Source of the DNA: Bernardetia sp.
Lineage (GTDB): Bacteria > Bacteroidota > Bacteroidia > Cytophagales > Bernardetiaceae
Reading direction: 5' to 3'
Length of the DNA stretch: 64,000 nt
Assembly: GCF_020630935.1 (NCBI RefSeq)
Contig: NZ_JAHDIG010000008.1
Span: forward strand, 1 to 64,000
This document shows positions 43,319-51,899 of this stretch, piece by piece. Both the position numbers and the translations under genes were made by a program. Each line of letters starts with the position of its first letter. Within the stretch, counting starts at the first letter, position 1. The notes under the pieces are model-generated. The model was not told the DNA's origin. It saw nothing but the letters and a program-made list of their open reading frames with translations, and searched no databases.

Positions 43319-44641
43319 TTAATCAATAATTTGCGCAATGTATTTCATAATTTGTTCAGTTGCTCCTGTGTGTTGAATAACGTATTCCCTCGTAATTTCG
43401 TTAATCTGTTCTCTGAAATACTCGTCTGTAAAAAGGTTTTTTAGTAATTTTTCTGCTTCTTTTGCATCTGAAACCGTAAAAGCTCCTTTTTTTTCTAATA
43501 AATCGTTGGCTTCTTTAAACTTTTGATAGTTTTTATTTCCAAAAAGAATCGGCATTCCAAACGTAGCAGCTTCTAAAATATTATGTAGCCCTTTTCCATA
43601 TGCTCCTCCTACAAACGCTACTTCAGCATAGCTATAAATAGAAGATAAAAGTCCAATATTATCAATAATCAAAACATCAGCATTACGTAATTCTTGAACC
43701 TTTACTTTGTTGCTCAAATTTATTTCAGAATACCGAATTGTAGATAAGAAATTAAAAGCGTTTTCTACTTTTTGAATGTCAGATGCTGCAATAGTATGAG
43801 GAGCAATTACTAATTTGAAGTTTACAATATCTTCTCTAGCTTTATATTTAAAATGATTTTGATCTTTGCTTTTATTTTCCTTTATCGCTTTACACGCAGG
43901 CGCAATTACTTCAATATCTTCTTGCCACGAACTCCCCACTACCAAAAGATGATGCTGACCTGCAAACTTTTCTATGATAGGAAGTTCTTTACGTTGTGAA
44001 ACAATGTGTGCTACCCTATCAAAGCGAGTATCTCCAGAAACCTCTACATTCTGAAAACCAATCTTATTTAAAAGCTCTTTAGAAGAATTATTTTGCACAA
44101 AAAAATGAGTAAAGCCTTCTAACATTTTCATTGAAAAGTTATTTTTCTGCTTAAAAAAATGTTGGTCAGCTCTAAAAATTGTCGAAACTGAAAAAAGTGG
44201 AATGTTTTGTTTGTGAGTTTCTTTTATGATATGATACCAAAATTCATATTTTACAAAAAAAGCAATTTTGGGCTTCGTAGTTTCTATAAAAAACTGGGCA
44301 TTGCTGGGTGTGTCTATTGGAAGGTAGGTAATTATGTCTGCTTTTTCATAATTTTTGCGAACTTCATAACCACTTGGAGAAAAAAATGTCAAGAGAATTT
44401 TATAATGAGGATAGTCTGCTTTAAAGGCTTCTATGAGGGGTCTGCCCTGCTCAAACTCTCCCAACGAAGCACAGTGAAACCACGCCACAGGTTGTTTTAT
44501 TTTTTCAAACTTGGCTTTTAGTTCTGCTCTCCAGTTTCGTCTTCCTTCCCTAAATAGATTTGCTTTTTCATTGAAGGGAGCAGCTAATTTTATTCCTTGC
44601 CAATATCCCCATAGAGAAGCGTCATACAATAGGCTTTTCAT
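43319..44641 (-). CDS. waaA: 3-deoxy-D-manno-octulosonic acid (Kdo) transferase
   Basis: A 440-residue GT30 glycosyltransferase with an N-terminal membrane-associated helix. The signature WFHCASLGEFEQGRPLI carries the catalytic Glu (E62). The C-terminal donor-binding half has SWQEDIEVIAPA, VIAPHTI and FVGGAYGKGLHNILEAATFGMPILFG. It transfers Kdo from CMP-Kdo to lipid A precursor on the inner face of the cytoplasmic membrane. Its start is only one base from the stop of the alpha/beta hydrolase gene, so the two form an operon. Confidence 0.92.
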   Translation of the reverse strand: MKSLLYDASLWGYWQGIKLAAPFNEKANLFREGRRNWRAELKAKFEKIKQPVAWFHCASLGEFEQGRPLIEAFKADYPHYKILLTFFSPSGYEVRKNYEKADIITYLPIDTPSNAQFFIETTKPKIAFFVKYEFWYHIIKETHKQNIPLFSVSTIFRADQHFFKQKNNFSMKMLEGFTHFFVQNNSSKELLNKIGFQNVEVSGDTRFDRVAHIVSQRKELPIIEKFAGQHHLLVVGSSWQEDIEVIAPACKAIKENKSKDQNHFKYKAREDIVNFKLVIAPHTIAASDIQKVENAFNFLSTIRYSEINLSNKVKVQELRNADVLIIDNIGLLSSIYSYAEVAFVGGAYGKGLHNILEAATFGMPILFGNKNYQKFKEANDLLEKKGAFTVSDAKEAEKLLKNLFTDEYFREQINEITREYVIQHTGATEQIMKYIAQIID

Positions 44642-44642
44642 T

Positions 44643-45443
44643 TTATACTTTCAAAAAATTCTCAATTTCAGTTATCAGTTCTGGAATTGCCTCCAAATTT
44701 AGGGTGTGTCCTTTTTTAGATAATAATTTCAGTTCTGCATTCGGTAAAGCATCTACAATATTCTGTCCCATTTTTGGAGTTGTCAAAATGTCTTGTTTTC
44801 CATGAATAACTTTTACTGGAATAGTTACAGGTTTTAGTTTTTCTCTATAATCTGTACTATTTTCTGTCGCATCCATCAGTTTCATCAGAGACTCAGAGCT
44901 AATTTTGTTTTGCAAACGTGCATTCTGAATTTCTTGAATAGGAATAAGTGGACTAAAGAAATACTCTTGCCCCAAAACGGCAGGAAGCATCACATCAAGC
45001 ATCAGTTCATATCCTCCTACCAAAAGCGCACGTCTCCAACTTGTTCCTATAAAATCAAAATAGGGAGTACGATTGGCAAAGGTAGAAATCAAAACAGCTT
45101 TTTCAATGTTTTGAGGATAGTTTACCAAAAGTCGCATCGCTACAGCTCCACCGTATGAAATACCGACAGGAACAACTCGTTTAGCATTTATTTTTTCTAA
45201 AACTTGATTGACATCAGCAGCGTGCTGCTCAAAACTTCTGTATTCGCCTTTTTGGTCAGATTGTCCTTGAAAAATTTGGTCTATCAGAACTATATTAAAC
45301 TGATTTTTCAATACTTGTACTATCGGAAACCAAGAAAGAGTAGATTGTGAAAGTCCGTTGAGAAAAACCAATGTGTATTTAGAATCATCTATAAAATGAT
45401 GTTCGTAATAGATAGAAAGACCGTCTGGCAATTTTAATTTCAT
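44643..45443 (-). CDS. alpha/beta hydrolase
   Basis: About 266 residues from the ATG at 45443; the frame stays open further upstream but without an ATG and across a hairpin repeat, so the longer form is rejected. The alpha/beta hydrolase pattern includes the oxyanion strand LVFLNGLSQS, the nucleophile elbow VGISYGGAVA, and late acid and His (HGKQDILT, KKGHTLNLE). The substrate is unknown. It is cotranscribed with waaA, though this does not prove a role in lipopolysaccharide. Confidence 0.83.
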   Translation of the reverse strand: MKLKLPDGLSIYYEHHFIDDSKYTLVFLNGLSQSTLSWFPIVQVLKNQFNIVLIDQIFQGQSDQKGEYRSFEQHAADVNQVLEKINAKRVVPVGISYGGAVAMRLLVNYPQNIEKAVLISTFANRTPYFDFIGTSWRRALLVGGYELMLDVMLPAVLGQEYFFSPLIPIQEIQNARLQNKISSESLMKLMDATENSTDYREKLKPVTIPVKVIHGKQDILTTPKMGQNIVDALPNAELKLLSKKGHTLNLEAIPELITEIENFLKV

Positions 45444-45466
45444 TTGTTTTTGTTTTAGTATATTTT

Positions 45467-45526
45467 CTGTTCTGTGAGCCACAGAACAGGGATAAATATT
45501 TATCGTTGGTAAAAACATCAACAACG
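45467..45526. repeat. modular intergenic repeat, inverted copy of 36811-36877
   Basis: CTGTTCTGTG (45467-45476) pairs perfectly with CACAGAACAG (45480-45489). CGTTG (45504-45508) then pairs with CAACG (45522-45526). Read on the minus strand the order and spacing match the copy at 36811-36877. Confidence 0.75.
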
Positions 45527-45537
45527 AATTTATTTCA

Positions 45538-45575
45538 TTCGTAATTTGTAATTGTCCAATTCGTAATTAATTACC
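45538..45575. repeat. AATTCGTAATT-type AT-rich repeat
   Basis: Several imperfect copies of ATTCGTAATT/ATTTGTAATT stand next to the end of the EF-hand gene, as at 9550-9580. Confidence 0.45.
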
Positions 45576-46121
45576 CATTTTCCCAAAAAAATTATTTCCT
45601 ACTGCATTTTTATCATTAGAAAGATAAAACTCTCTAAAACAAAAAATTACCTCTAGATGTGAGAGAAAACCATCTTTGTTAGCATCCATTTTTGAGAATG
45701 CTTCTTCAGCATAATTTTCACTTTGCTTACAGAGCCTATAGAAATGTGTAAACTCTTTTTTGTCCCAACACTTATCTTTATCCAAATCTATCAGATGAAA
45801 CAAACTTTCGATAAAAGGGTACACATAACGCTGATAAGAAGCCGAATCGGCTATCAAAACTTCATGAACCTCTACAAACTCTTCTAAGCTAATTTTTCCA
45901 TCTCCATTTTCATCGGCTGCATCAATGAGTTGTCTCCAAAAACGATGAAACATTTGTTGCAAACGCTTTTGATGTGCCTGTTCGGCTTCATCTTCTGAAA
46001 TAGCCAAGTTATCTACAATTTGGTCTAATTCTTTGGGTTCGATAAATCCATTTCCATCTCTATCAAAAAAATGAAAAAGATGAGTAAGTTTCTTTTTTTG
46101 GAAGGTAGTTAGCATAGACAT
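45567..46121 (-). CDS. four-EF-hand calcium-binding protein
   Basis: About 184 residues from the ATG at 46121; the open frame before it starts at a TTG and is not preferred. Four EF-hand loops are clear: DRDGNGFIEPKE, DENGDGKISLEE, DLDKDKCWDKKE and DANKDGFLSHLE. The third has Lys and Cys at usual ligand positions and may bind calcium weakly. The arrangement resembles sarcoplasmic calcium-binding/calerythrin proteins, which buffer or sense calcium. No signal peptide, hence cytoplasmic. Next to an HNH gene with no evident link. Confidence 0.88.
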   Translation of the reverse strand: MSMLTTFQKKKLTHLFHFFDRDGNGFIEPKELDQIVDNLAISEDEAEQAHQKRLQQMFHRFWRQLIDAADENGDGKISLEEFVEVHEVLIADSASYQRYVYPFIESLFHLIDLDKDKCWDKKEFTHFYRLCKQSENYAEEAFSKMDANKDGFLSHLEVIFCFREFYLSNDKNAVGNNFFGKMGN

Positions 46122-46224
46122 TTTGATTGAAAATGGATGATTAACAATAGACAATGAAAATTACAGATATTTTTCTAAGCGAGCAAAAATGTATAAAGTA
46201 TAGTCCCAACAAATTTCAAATTAT

Positions 46225-46548
46225 TCATTTTACTTTTTTTACCCACGCCACAAACTTCTGCATTTCTTCGGTTGCCATAAGCTTTTCTTTGGTATTGTAT
46301 TTTTCGCCTAGTGTTTTCTCATCCCAAAACTTATGAATCGTAGAATGACATTTTCTACATACCATAATTCCTCGTGTTTTCATTTCTTCTTTTCCAAACT
46401 TTCTTAAAAAAGGCTTTTTTCGGTGCATTTTTCTAGGAATAAGATGATGAAAACTAAGTCGTTTTTCTCGTTCGCAAAGCTCACATTTTTCTTCTTCTTC
46501 GTGTTCCAAATTCGGATACTTTGAATAGTCTATTTCGTAATCGTTCAT
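46225..46548 (-). CDS. HNH endonuclease-like small protein
   Basis: A 107-residue protein with two zinc-binding Cys pairs (CELC and CRKC) around FHHLIPRKMH and ending CHSTIHKFW, the order expected of an HNH nuclease fold. It lacks extra domains, so the DNA target and role are unknown; such stand-alone HNH proteins are widespread in Bacteroidota chromosomes. Confidence 0.75.
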   Translation of the reverse strand: MNDYEIDYSKYPNLEHEEEEKCELCEREKRLSFHHLIPRKMHRKKPFLRKFGKEEMKTRGIMVCRKCHSTIHKFWDEKTLGEKYNTKEKLMATEEMQKFVAWVKKVK

Positions 46549-46576
46549 TTTTCATAAAATTTTGATGATTATTTTC

Positions 46577-46605
46577 AACACTCTACAGAGTGTTCTACAT
46601 TTTTA
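46577..46605. repeat. CACTCT-type hairpin followed by CTACATTTTTA
   Basis: AACACTCT (46577-46584) pairs perfectly with AGAGTGTT (46587-46594) around a two-base loop, then CTACATTTTTA. It sits between the divergent HNH and coaBC genes. Confidence 0.65.
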
Positions 46606-46687
46606 GAAACGCTTATTTTTTGTTTGAGGTTCTTTTTCGCTTATTTTTGTTATTGGTTCAAAGTAAATTATACACAAACTCTTCTCT

Positions 46688-48055
46688 ATGGCAACTGTTT
46701 CCACTTCTCATAACTCTACAAATCATTTAAAAAACAAAAAAATTCTTTTAGGTGTTTGTGGCAGCATTTCAGCTTACAAATCGGCTCTTTTGGTGCGTCT
46801 GTTAGTAAAACAAGGCTGTGAAGTTCAAGTAATCATGACAAAATCGGCAACTGATTTTATTACTCCTCTCACACTTGCCACACTTTCCAAAAAACCTGTT
46901 TTGACTGAATTTATAAAAAATAAAGAAGGTGTTTGGAACAACCACGTCGATTTAGGACTTTGGGCAGATGTATTTGTTGTTGCACCAGCTTCTGAAAACA
47001 CAATTGCAAAACTTGCCAACGGACTTTGTGATAATTTGCTTTCTGCGACATATTTATCAGCTCGCTGTCCTGTTTTTGTTGCTCCTGCAATGGATTTGGA
47101 TATGTATCAGCATCCCTCAACGCTTCGAAATTTGGAATTTCTAAAAAGCTATGGCAACATCTTGATTGAAGCTACTCATGGAGAGCTTGCTAGTGGACTC
47201 GTTGGACAGGGAAGATTAGAAGAACCCGAAAATATCGTTAGTTTTTTGAATGACTTCTTTGAAAATTATAAGCAAGAAAAAGCTGTTACAAAAGAGATAG
47301 AACCTCCTTATTTGCCCCTCAAAGGTAAAAAAATCACACTTACAGCAGGAGCAACTCGTGAAGCCATTGACCCTGTGCGTTACCTTACCAATCATTCTTC
47401 TGGAAAAATGGGCTACGCCATTGCAACAGAAGCACAAAAATTAGGAGCAGAAGTTATGCTTATTTCTAGCTCTAATTTAGAAGTGCCAGAAGGCGTAGAA
47501 ATTACAAAAGTCGGTTCGGCAGATGAAATGCTTTTGGGCGTAGAAAATGTTTTTCAAGAAACAGATATTTTCATTTTTGCTGCTGCTGTGGCAGATTATC
47601 GTCCGTTGGAAGTAGCGACACAGAAAATCAAGAAAAAAGAAGGCGTAGATAACATGGTTATTGAACTGACCAAAAATCCAGATATTGCTGCAACGATTGG
47701 AGGAAAAAAACAGAGTAGTCAGTTTTTGGTAGGCTTTGCATTGGAAACTAATAATGAATTAGAAAATGCAGAGTCAAAGCTCAAAAAGAAGAATTTGGAT
47801 ATGATTGTTCTTAATTCTTTGCAAGAAAAAGGTGCAGGCTTCGGACACGATACTAACAAAATCAGCATTATTGATGCAAAAGGTAAAAAAGATTTTGAAC
47901 TCAAATCAAAAACTGAAGTAGCAAAAGATATTTTGGAAACTATTATTGAAAAGTTAGACCTTAAGAAAAATCCAGTTTTGGAGGAAGAAAAGAAAGAAGA
48001 AGTCAAGAAACCAGTTCATAAGAAGTTTGAAATCAATAAGGAAGAGGAGTTTTAG
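46688..48055 (+). CDS. coaBC: bifunctional phosphopantothenoylcysteine decarboxylase / phosphopantothenate-cysteine ligase
   Basis: A 455-residue enzyme of coenzyme A synthesis. The N-terminal CoaC flavoprotein (about 18-195) has GVCGSISAYKSALLVRLL, the active-site His in NHVDLG, VVAPASENTIAKLANGLCDNLL and PAMDLDMY. The C-terminal CoaB ligase (about 215-425) has TAGATREAIDPVRYLTNHSSGKMGYAIA and AAVADYRP with KIKK. A charged Lys/Glu tail of about 30 residues is added. The next gene starts 4 bp after the stop, so coaBC heads an operon. Confidence 0.95.
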   Translation: MATVSTSHNSTNHLKNKKILLGVCGSISAYKSALLVRLLVKQGCEVQVIMTKSATDFITPLTLATLSKKPVLTEFIKNKEGVWNNHVDLGLWADVFVVAPASENTIAKLANGLCDNLLSATYLSARCPVFVAPAMDLDMYQHPSTLRNLEFLKSYGNILIEATHGELASGLVGQGRLEEPENIVSFLNDFFENYKQEKAVTKEIEPPYLPLKGKKITLTAGATREAIDPVRYLTNHSSGKMGYAIATEAQKLGAEVMLISSSNLEVPEGVEITKVGSADEMLLGVENVFQETDIFIFAAAVADYRPLEVATQKIKKKEGVDNMVIELTKNPDIAATIGGKKQSSQFLVGFALETNNELENAESKLKKKNLDMIVLNSLQEKGAGFGHDTNKISIIDAKGKKDFELKSKTEVAKDILETIIEKLDLKKNPVLEEEKKEEVKKPVHKKFEINKEEEF

Positions 48056-48059
48056 AAAG

Positions 48060-48557
48060 ATGGAAAGATTTACGAATGATAGAAATCAGTTCGTTGAAGC
48101 CATAGAAAACGAGCTGATGGAATATGAAAAACAAAAAGATTTTGAGCATTTGTTTACTTATGTAGAAGTTCCTTTTTTCCTACGTTATGCTTTTTCTTAT
48201 GCTTTATGGTTTGATAAAAATAACTCAAAGTATTTTTTGAAGAGAAAAGAATGGAATGCAAAATATGACCATTCAAGATTTGATAAAGGAATATACAATT
48301 TAGATAGGCTAGCAATCATTGAAAATGAAGTATCTTTAAATGACACAGACAGAGCGTATTTTGACAAAGTAGAATGGACATTATTAAACACCATAGACTT
48401 TGAAGGAATCGTATTAGACGGTCTGACGTGTAAACTTCGAATAGGAAAAGAGAATAAAACTTTGGTATGGAATCCTGATAGTAAGATGAATAATAAACTA
48501 AAAGAATTAGTGTATCTTATACGAAATTGGAAGAGAAAATTTGATGATTTTAAATAA
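48060..48557 (+). CDS. protein of unknown function downstream of coaBC
   Basis: About 165 residues from the ATG at 48060, which lies just after the coaBC stop; a longer frame beginning inside coaBC has no better support. The sequence is helical and rich in charged residues (NQFVEAIENELMEYEKQKDF, LVYLIRNWKRKFDDFK). No domain or motif is recognised. It sits between coaBC and a DinB gene with short spacings, so the three are probably cotranscribed. Confidence 0.7.
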   Translation: MERFTNDRNQFVEAIENELMEYEKQKDFEHLFTYVEVPFFLRYAFSYALWFDKNNSKYFLKRKEWNAKYDHSRFDKGIYNLDRLAIIENEVSLNDTDRAYFDKVEWTLLNTIDFEGIVLDGLTCKLRIGKENKTLVWNPDSKMNNKLKELVYLIRNWKRKFDDFK

Positions 48558-48566
48558 AAATATAAA

Positions 48567-49088
48567 ATGACTAAACAACAACTAATCGACCAAATTTGTG
48601 AACATCATTATGCTTTTATTGACTATGTCAGTACGCTAAGTGATGAAGATTTTGAAAAATCCATTCAAGACAAATGGACAGCAGGGCAGCAAGTAGAACA
48701 CATGATAAAATCTGTCAAGCCTATCACGCAAGCATTTCTACTTCCTAATCTTCTGCTTAAAGTCGTAATTGGTAAATCTAATCGTGAAGGACGTTCTTAT
48801 GATGAAATAGTAGCAAAATACCATCAAAAGCTAGAAGAAGGAGGAAAAGCGCCCAATCGTTTTGTTCCCAATAAAATAAGCGCAAATCAAAAAGGCTCTC
48901 TCTTAAAATCCTTGAAGAAAGTAACTTTTACATTAAGCACTCAAGTAGAAAATTTCTCAGAGGAGGAATTAGATACGTTGCTACTGCCTCATCCTTTGCT
49001 TGGCAAACTTACGCTACGTGAGATGATGTATTTTACCGTTTATCACGTACAACATCACCATCAAAAAACCATAGAAAATCTCAGATGA
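48567..49088 (+). CDS. DinB family protein
   Basis: A 173-residue four-helix-bundle protein. The three metal-binding His are recognisable: H45 in QQVEHMIKS and two in YHVQHHHQK near the C-terminus. DinB/YfiT-like proteins are metal-dependent, some being thiol S-transferases; for this one the activity is unknown. It follows the unknown gene by 9 bp. Confidence 0.82.
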   Translation: MTKQQLIDQICEHHYAFIDYVSTLSDEDFEKSIQDKWTAGQQVEHMIKSVKPITQAFLLPNLLLKVVIGKSNREGRSYDEIVAKYHQKLEEGGKAPNRFVPNKISANQKGSLLKSLKKVTFTLSTQVENFSEEELDTLLLPHPLLGKLTLREMMYFTVYHVQHHHQKTIENLR

Positions 49089-49101
49089 AAGACATAGAGA
49101 T

Positions 49102-49134
49102 TTGAAATAGCTTTCAATTAAAATCATAACTTTG
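49102..49134 (+). promoter_or_regulatory. Bacteroidota-type promoter of the MBOAT gene
   Basis: A -33 TTG (49102-49104, in TTTG) and a -7 TAACTTTG (49127-49134) are separated by 22 bp, within the range known for Flavobacterium-type promoters. Transcription should start near 49141, about 48 bp before the ATG at 49189. Confidence 0.6.
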
Positions 49135-49188
49135 CAGTTCATTATTCTTAACAATCATTTGGCTTAGATAGATAATTTCTCTGTTTTT

Positions 49189-50706
49189 ATGGTCTTCAAC
49201 TCGTGGGAGTTTGCACTCTTTTTTCCCTTTGTCATTTTTTTATTCTTTGCTTTTCCTTTTCGTTATAGATGGATAATCTTGCTAGTAGCGAGTTATGTAT
49301 TTTACATGGCGTGGAGAGTAGAATATATTTTACTACTTATTTTTTCTACTTGTATTGACTATTGGGCAAGCAACCAAATGAGTAAAAAAAGTACTAAAAA
49401 TGAACGAAAGCCATATCTCTATGTCAGTATTTTATCTAACCTAGGGCTTTTGTTTAGTTTCAAATACCTTGATTTTTTTGCTTCTAGCTTTAATTATGTT
49501 TTTCCTTCTACTTTACAGATTCCATTGATGCATCTTGTGTTGCCTATGGGAATTTCATTTTATACTTTTCAAACGCTTAGTTATTCTATTGATGTATATA
49601 ATGGAGAAATAAAAGCTGAAAAACACCTTGGTATTTTTGCTGTCTTTGTCTCTTTTTTTCCACAACTCGTAGCAGGTCCGATTGAAAGAGCTTCCAATTT
49701 ACTTCCCCAATTTAGAGAAAAGCATTTTTTTGATGAAAAACGAATTAAGTTGGGTTTACAACTTATGGCGTGGGGGTTTTTCAAAAAATTGGTTATTGCT
49801 GATAGAGTAGCTATTGTAGTTAATCAAGTTTATAACAGTCCTTCTGACTTTTCAGGTCTTAGTATTTGGATAGCTTCTATTTTATTTGCTTTTCAAATTT
49901 ATTGCGATTTTTCTGGATACTCTGATATTGCTATTGGTGCTGCACAAGTAATGGGCTATAATTTAATGAAAAACTTTGACCGTCCTTATTTTTCAAAATC
50001 CATTTCAGAGTTTTGGAAGAGATGGCATATTTCACTCTCTAGCTGGTTTAAAGATTATGTTTATATACCATTAGGAGGTAATCGTACAGTAAAATGGCGT
50101 TGGTACTACAATTTGTTTATTACCTTTCTTATTAGTGGGGTATGGCACGGAGCAAACTGGACTTTTGTCATTTGGGGAGCTTTGCATGGCTTTTATCTCA
50201 TTGCAGCCCTACAGATTCAACCTATTAGTAATTGGATTTATTCTAAGTTTTCTATCTCCAAAGAAAGTCTTTTTTATAAATTTTTCCATATCAGCATTAC
50301 ATTTTTTTTAGTCTTGGTGGCTTGGGTATTTTTTAGAGCTAATAATGTTTCTGATGCTTTTCTGATTTTGGAAAAAAGTGTGGAAGGTAATTTTTTAGCT
50401 CAAATCAAAGACCTTTTCTTGCCTTTCAAAGAAACTTTTATCAGATTTTCTACGGCTTATCTGAAAAGCGACCTTACCTTACAAAACCAAAATTTAGGAA
50501 TCAAATTTTATGAGTTTTTGATAACTCTTTTTGGGCTTTTTATTATGGAAACAGTGCACTTTCTACAGAGAAACCATTCTCTAAGAGAAGAAATTTCAAA
50601 ACTACATTGGATTCTACGATGGGGACTATATTATGCTTTTATAGCTTCTATTATCTTCTTGGGCAGTTTTGGAGAGGCTTCTACATTTATCTACTTTCAA
50701 TTCTAA
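49189..50706 (+). CDS. MBOAT family O-acyltransferase (AlgI/DltB-like)
   Basis: A 505-residue multi-pass membrane enzyme. MBOAT signatures are present: LPMGISFYTFQTLSYSIDVY, FPQLVAGPIERA, DFSGYSDIAIG, FWKRWHISLSSWFKDYVYIPLGG, then the catalytic His H320 in GVWHGANWTFVIWG and H333 in ALHG. In AlgI/DltB systems the enzyme passes acetyl or other acyl groups across the membrane to a periplasmic transferase. The following gene encodes an SGNH-like protein and starts 9 bp on, fitting this two-component scheme. The acceptor polymer is unknown. A good promoter lies upstream. Confidence 0.92.
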   Translation: MVFNSWEFALFFPFVIFLFFAFPFRYRWIILLVASYVFYMAWRVEYILLLIFSTCIDYWASNQMSKKSTKNERKPYLYVSILSNLGLLFSFKYLDFFASSFNYVFPSTLQIPLMHLVLPMGISFYTFQTLSYSIDVYNGEIKAEKHLGIFAVFVSFFPQLVAGPIERASNLLPQFREKHFFDEKRIKLGLQLMAWGFFKKLVIADRVAIVVNQVYNSPSDFSGLSIWIASILFAFQIYCDFSGYSDIAIGAAQVMGYNLMKNFDRPYFSKSISEFWKRWHISLSSWFKDYVYIPLGGNRTVKWRWYYNLFITFLISGVWHGANWTFVIWGALHGFYLIAALQIQPISNWIYSKFSISKESLFYKFFHISITFFLVLVAWVFFRANNVSDAFLILEKSVEGNFLAQIKDLFLPFKETFIRFSTAYLKSDLTLQNQNLGIKFYEFLITLFGLFIMETVHFLQRNHSLREEISKLHWILRWGLYYAFIASIIFLGSFGEASTFIYFQF

Positions 50707-50715
50707 GTGTATGTT

Positions 50716-51645
50716 ATGAAAACAGTAATTAAAATATCACTTCTCGTTTTACCTTTTATTTTGTTTTACACGATTGGGTTATTTTTTTTAGACTCACACC
50801 TTAGAAAAGATAATTATTTGTATGGTAGTTTAAATAAGCGAGAAAGATTAGAAAATGTATCTTCTCCAAAAATGGTTTTTGTAGGTGGTTCTAGCATGGC
50901 ATTTGGCTTAGATAGCAAGAAAATAGAAGAACAACTTGATTATTCTGTTGTCAATATGGGTTTACACGCAGATGTCGGTCTAAAATATATGCTATTAGAG
51001 ATTGAAGATGAGATGAAAGAGGGAGATGTTATTGTACTTGGAGCAGAGTATGAACAATTTTTAAATTACTTTTATGGTGGACAGCCTTTAGTTGCTTTAT
51101 CTTTTGACATTAATAAAGATTATTATAAGTTTTTCGACTTCTCAAGCTATTCAGAACTTTCAAGTTCAATTCATAAATACACTCTAAAAAAAGTGGCTCA
51201 TAGCGTATTGAAGAGTTCAAATAGTGGGCAAGTCTCTGAAATATATTCGTTAAATTCATTTAACCCTTACGGAGATGTGGTATCTCATTGGAATAAAAGC
51301 CCTAAAGAATATATATACAATTTTAAAATGCAGCCCAATATCAGCAATGATGCTTTTTTATTTTTGAAAAAATTCAAAAATAGAATGAATAAAAAAAATA
51401 TAACTCTCATAATTATACCTCCCATCATTCAAGATTCACAGTTTAGGTTAAATGAGAAAATTATTAAAAAAATAAACAATAAACTGGAGGAAGAAAGTTT
51501 AGATTATTCTAGCCCTTATTCGAAATATGTATTTGCTGACTCATTATTTTTTGATTCCCCTTATCATTTGAACAGAAAGGGAATTGATATACGTATGAAA
51601 CATCTTATTTTTGATATAAAAAAGCATCTAAATACTGCAAACTAA
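50716..51645 (+). CDS. SGNH/DltD/AlgX-like partner of the MBOAT acyltransferase
   Basis: About 309 residues from the ATG at 50716; a GTG nine bases earlier adjoins the MBOAT stop but is less likely. An N-terminal membrane anchor (about 5-25) is followed by the SGNH block I motif FVGGSSMAFG (nucleophile candidate S59) and, near the C-terminus, DSPYHLNRKG, with the Asp and His spaced as in an SGNH catalytic dyad. Such proteins take acyl groups from MBOAT partners and modify an extracellular polymer. The middle is poorly conserved and helical. Confidence 0.78.
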   Translation: MKTVIKISLLVLPFILFYTIGLFFLDSHLRKDNYLYGSLNKRERLENVSSPKMVFVGGSSMAFGLDSKKIEEQLDYSVVNMGLHADVGLKYMLLEIEDEMKEGDVIVLGAEYEQFLNYFYGGQPLVALSFDINKDYYKFFDFSSYSELSSSIHKYTLKKVAHSVLKSSNSGQVSEIYSLNSFNPYGDVVSHWNKSPKEYIYNFKMQPNISNDAFLFLKKFKNRMNKKNITLIIIPPIIQDSQFRLNEKIIKKINNKLEEESLDYSSPYSKYVFADSLFFDSPYHLNRKGIDIRMKHLIFDIKKHLNTAN

Positions 51646-51672
51646 TTTCAAATTATAAAGCTAAATCATTGA

Positions 51673-51825
51673 ATTTCTATTGCAATTTCAAAGGGTTATA
51701 CTGTTCGTGTCAGTGGAAGCAAAAAACAAGAGGGAGTAATTCCAGATATTGTTATTGAAGATTATTTATTAGATGAAGAAGATGAGATTTTGGACGAACT
51801 CTTAGAAAGAATTAAAAATAAGTAA
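51673..51825 (+). pseudogene. C-terminal remnant of an S41-family peptidase
   Basis: After an in-frame TGA at 51670-51672 the frame reads ISIAISKGYTVRVSG, then KQEGVIPDIVIEDYL and an acidic helical tail ending LLERIKNK before TAA at 51823-51825. The YTVRVSG ... QEGVIPDIVI part matches the region just after the catalytic Lys in C-terminal processing peptidases (compare QLKGVVPDITLPD in prc of this window). There is no start codon and no catalytic domain, so it is a tail left by a deletion. It lies next to the IS110 element. Confidence 0.65.
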
Positions 51826-51899
51826 GACAAAAAATGTAATCTGAGCTTGCATATAAAAAGGTCAGTTTACCAACATAAAAGTTAAACTGCATCAAAAGT

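Noticed and set aside
48027-48059. Longer start of the gene after coaBC
   Set aside because: It overlaps the coaBC coding region, and the ATG at 48060 directly follows the coaBC stop in operon fashion.
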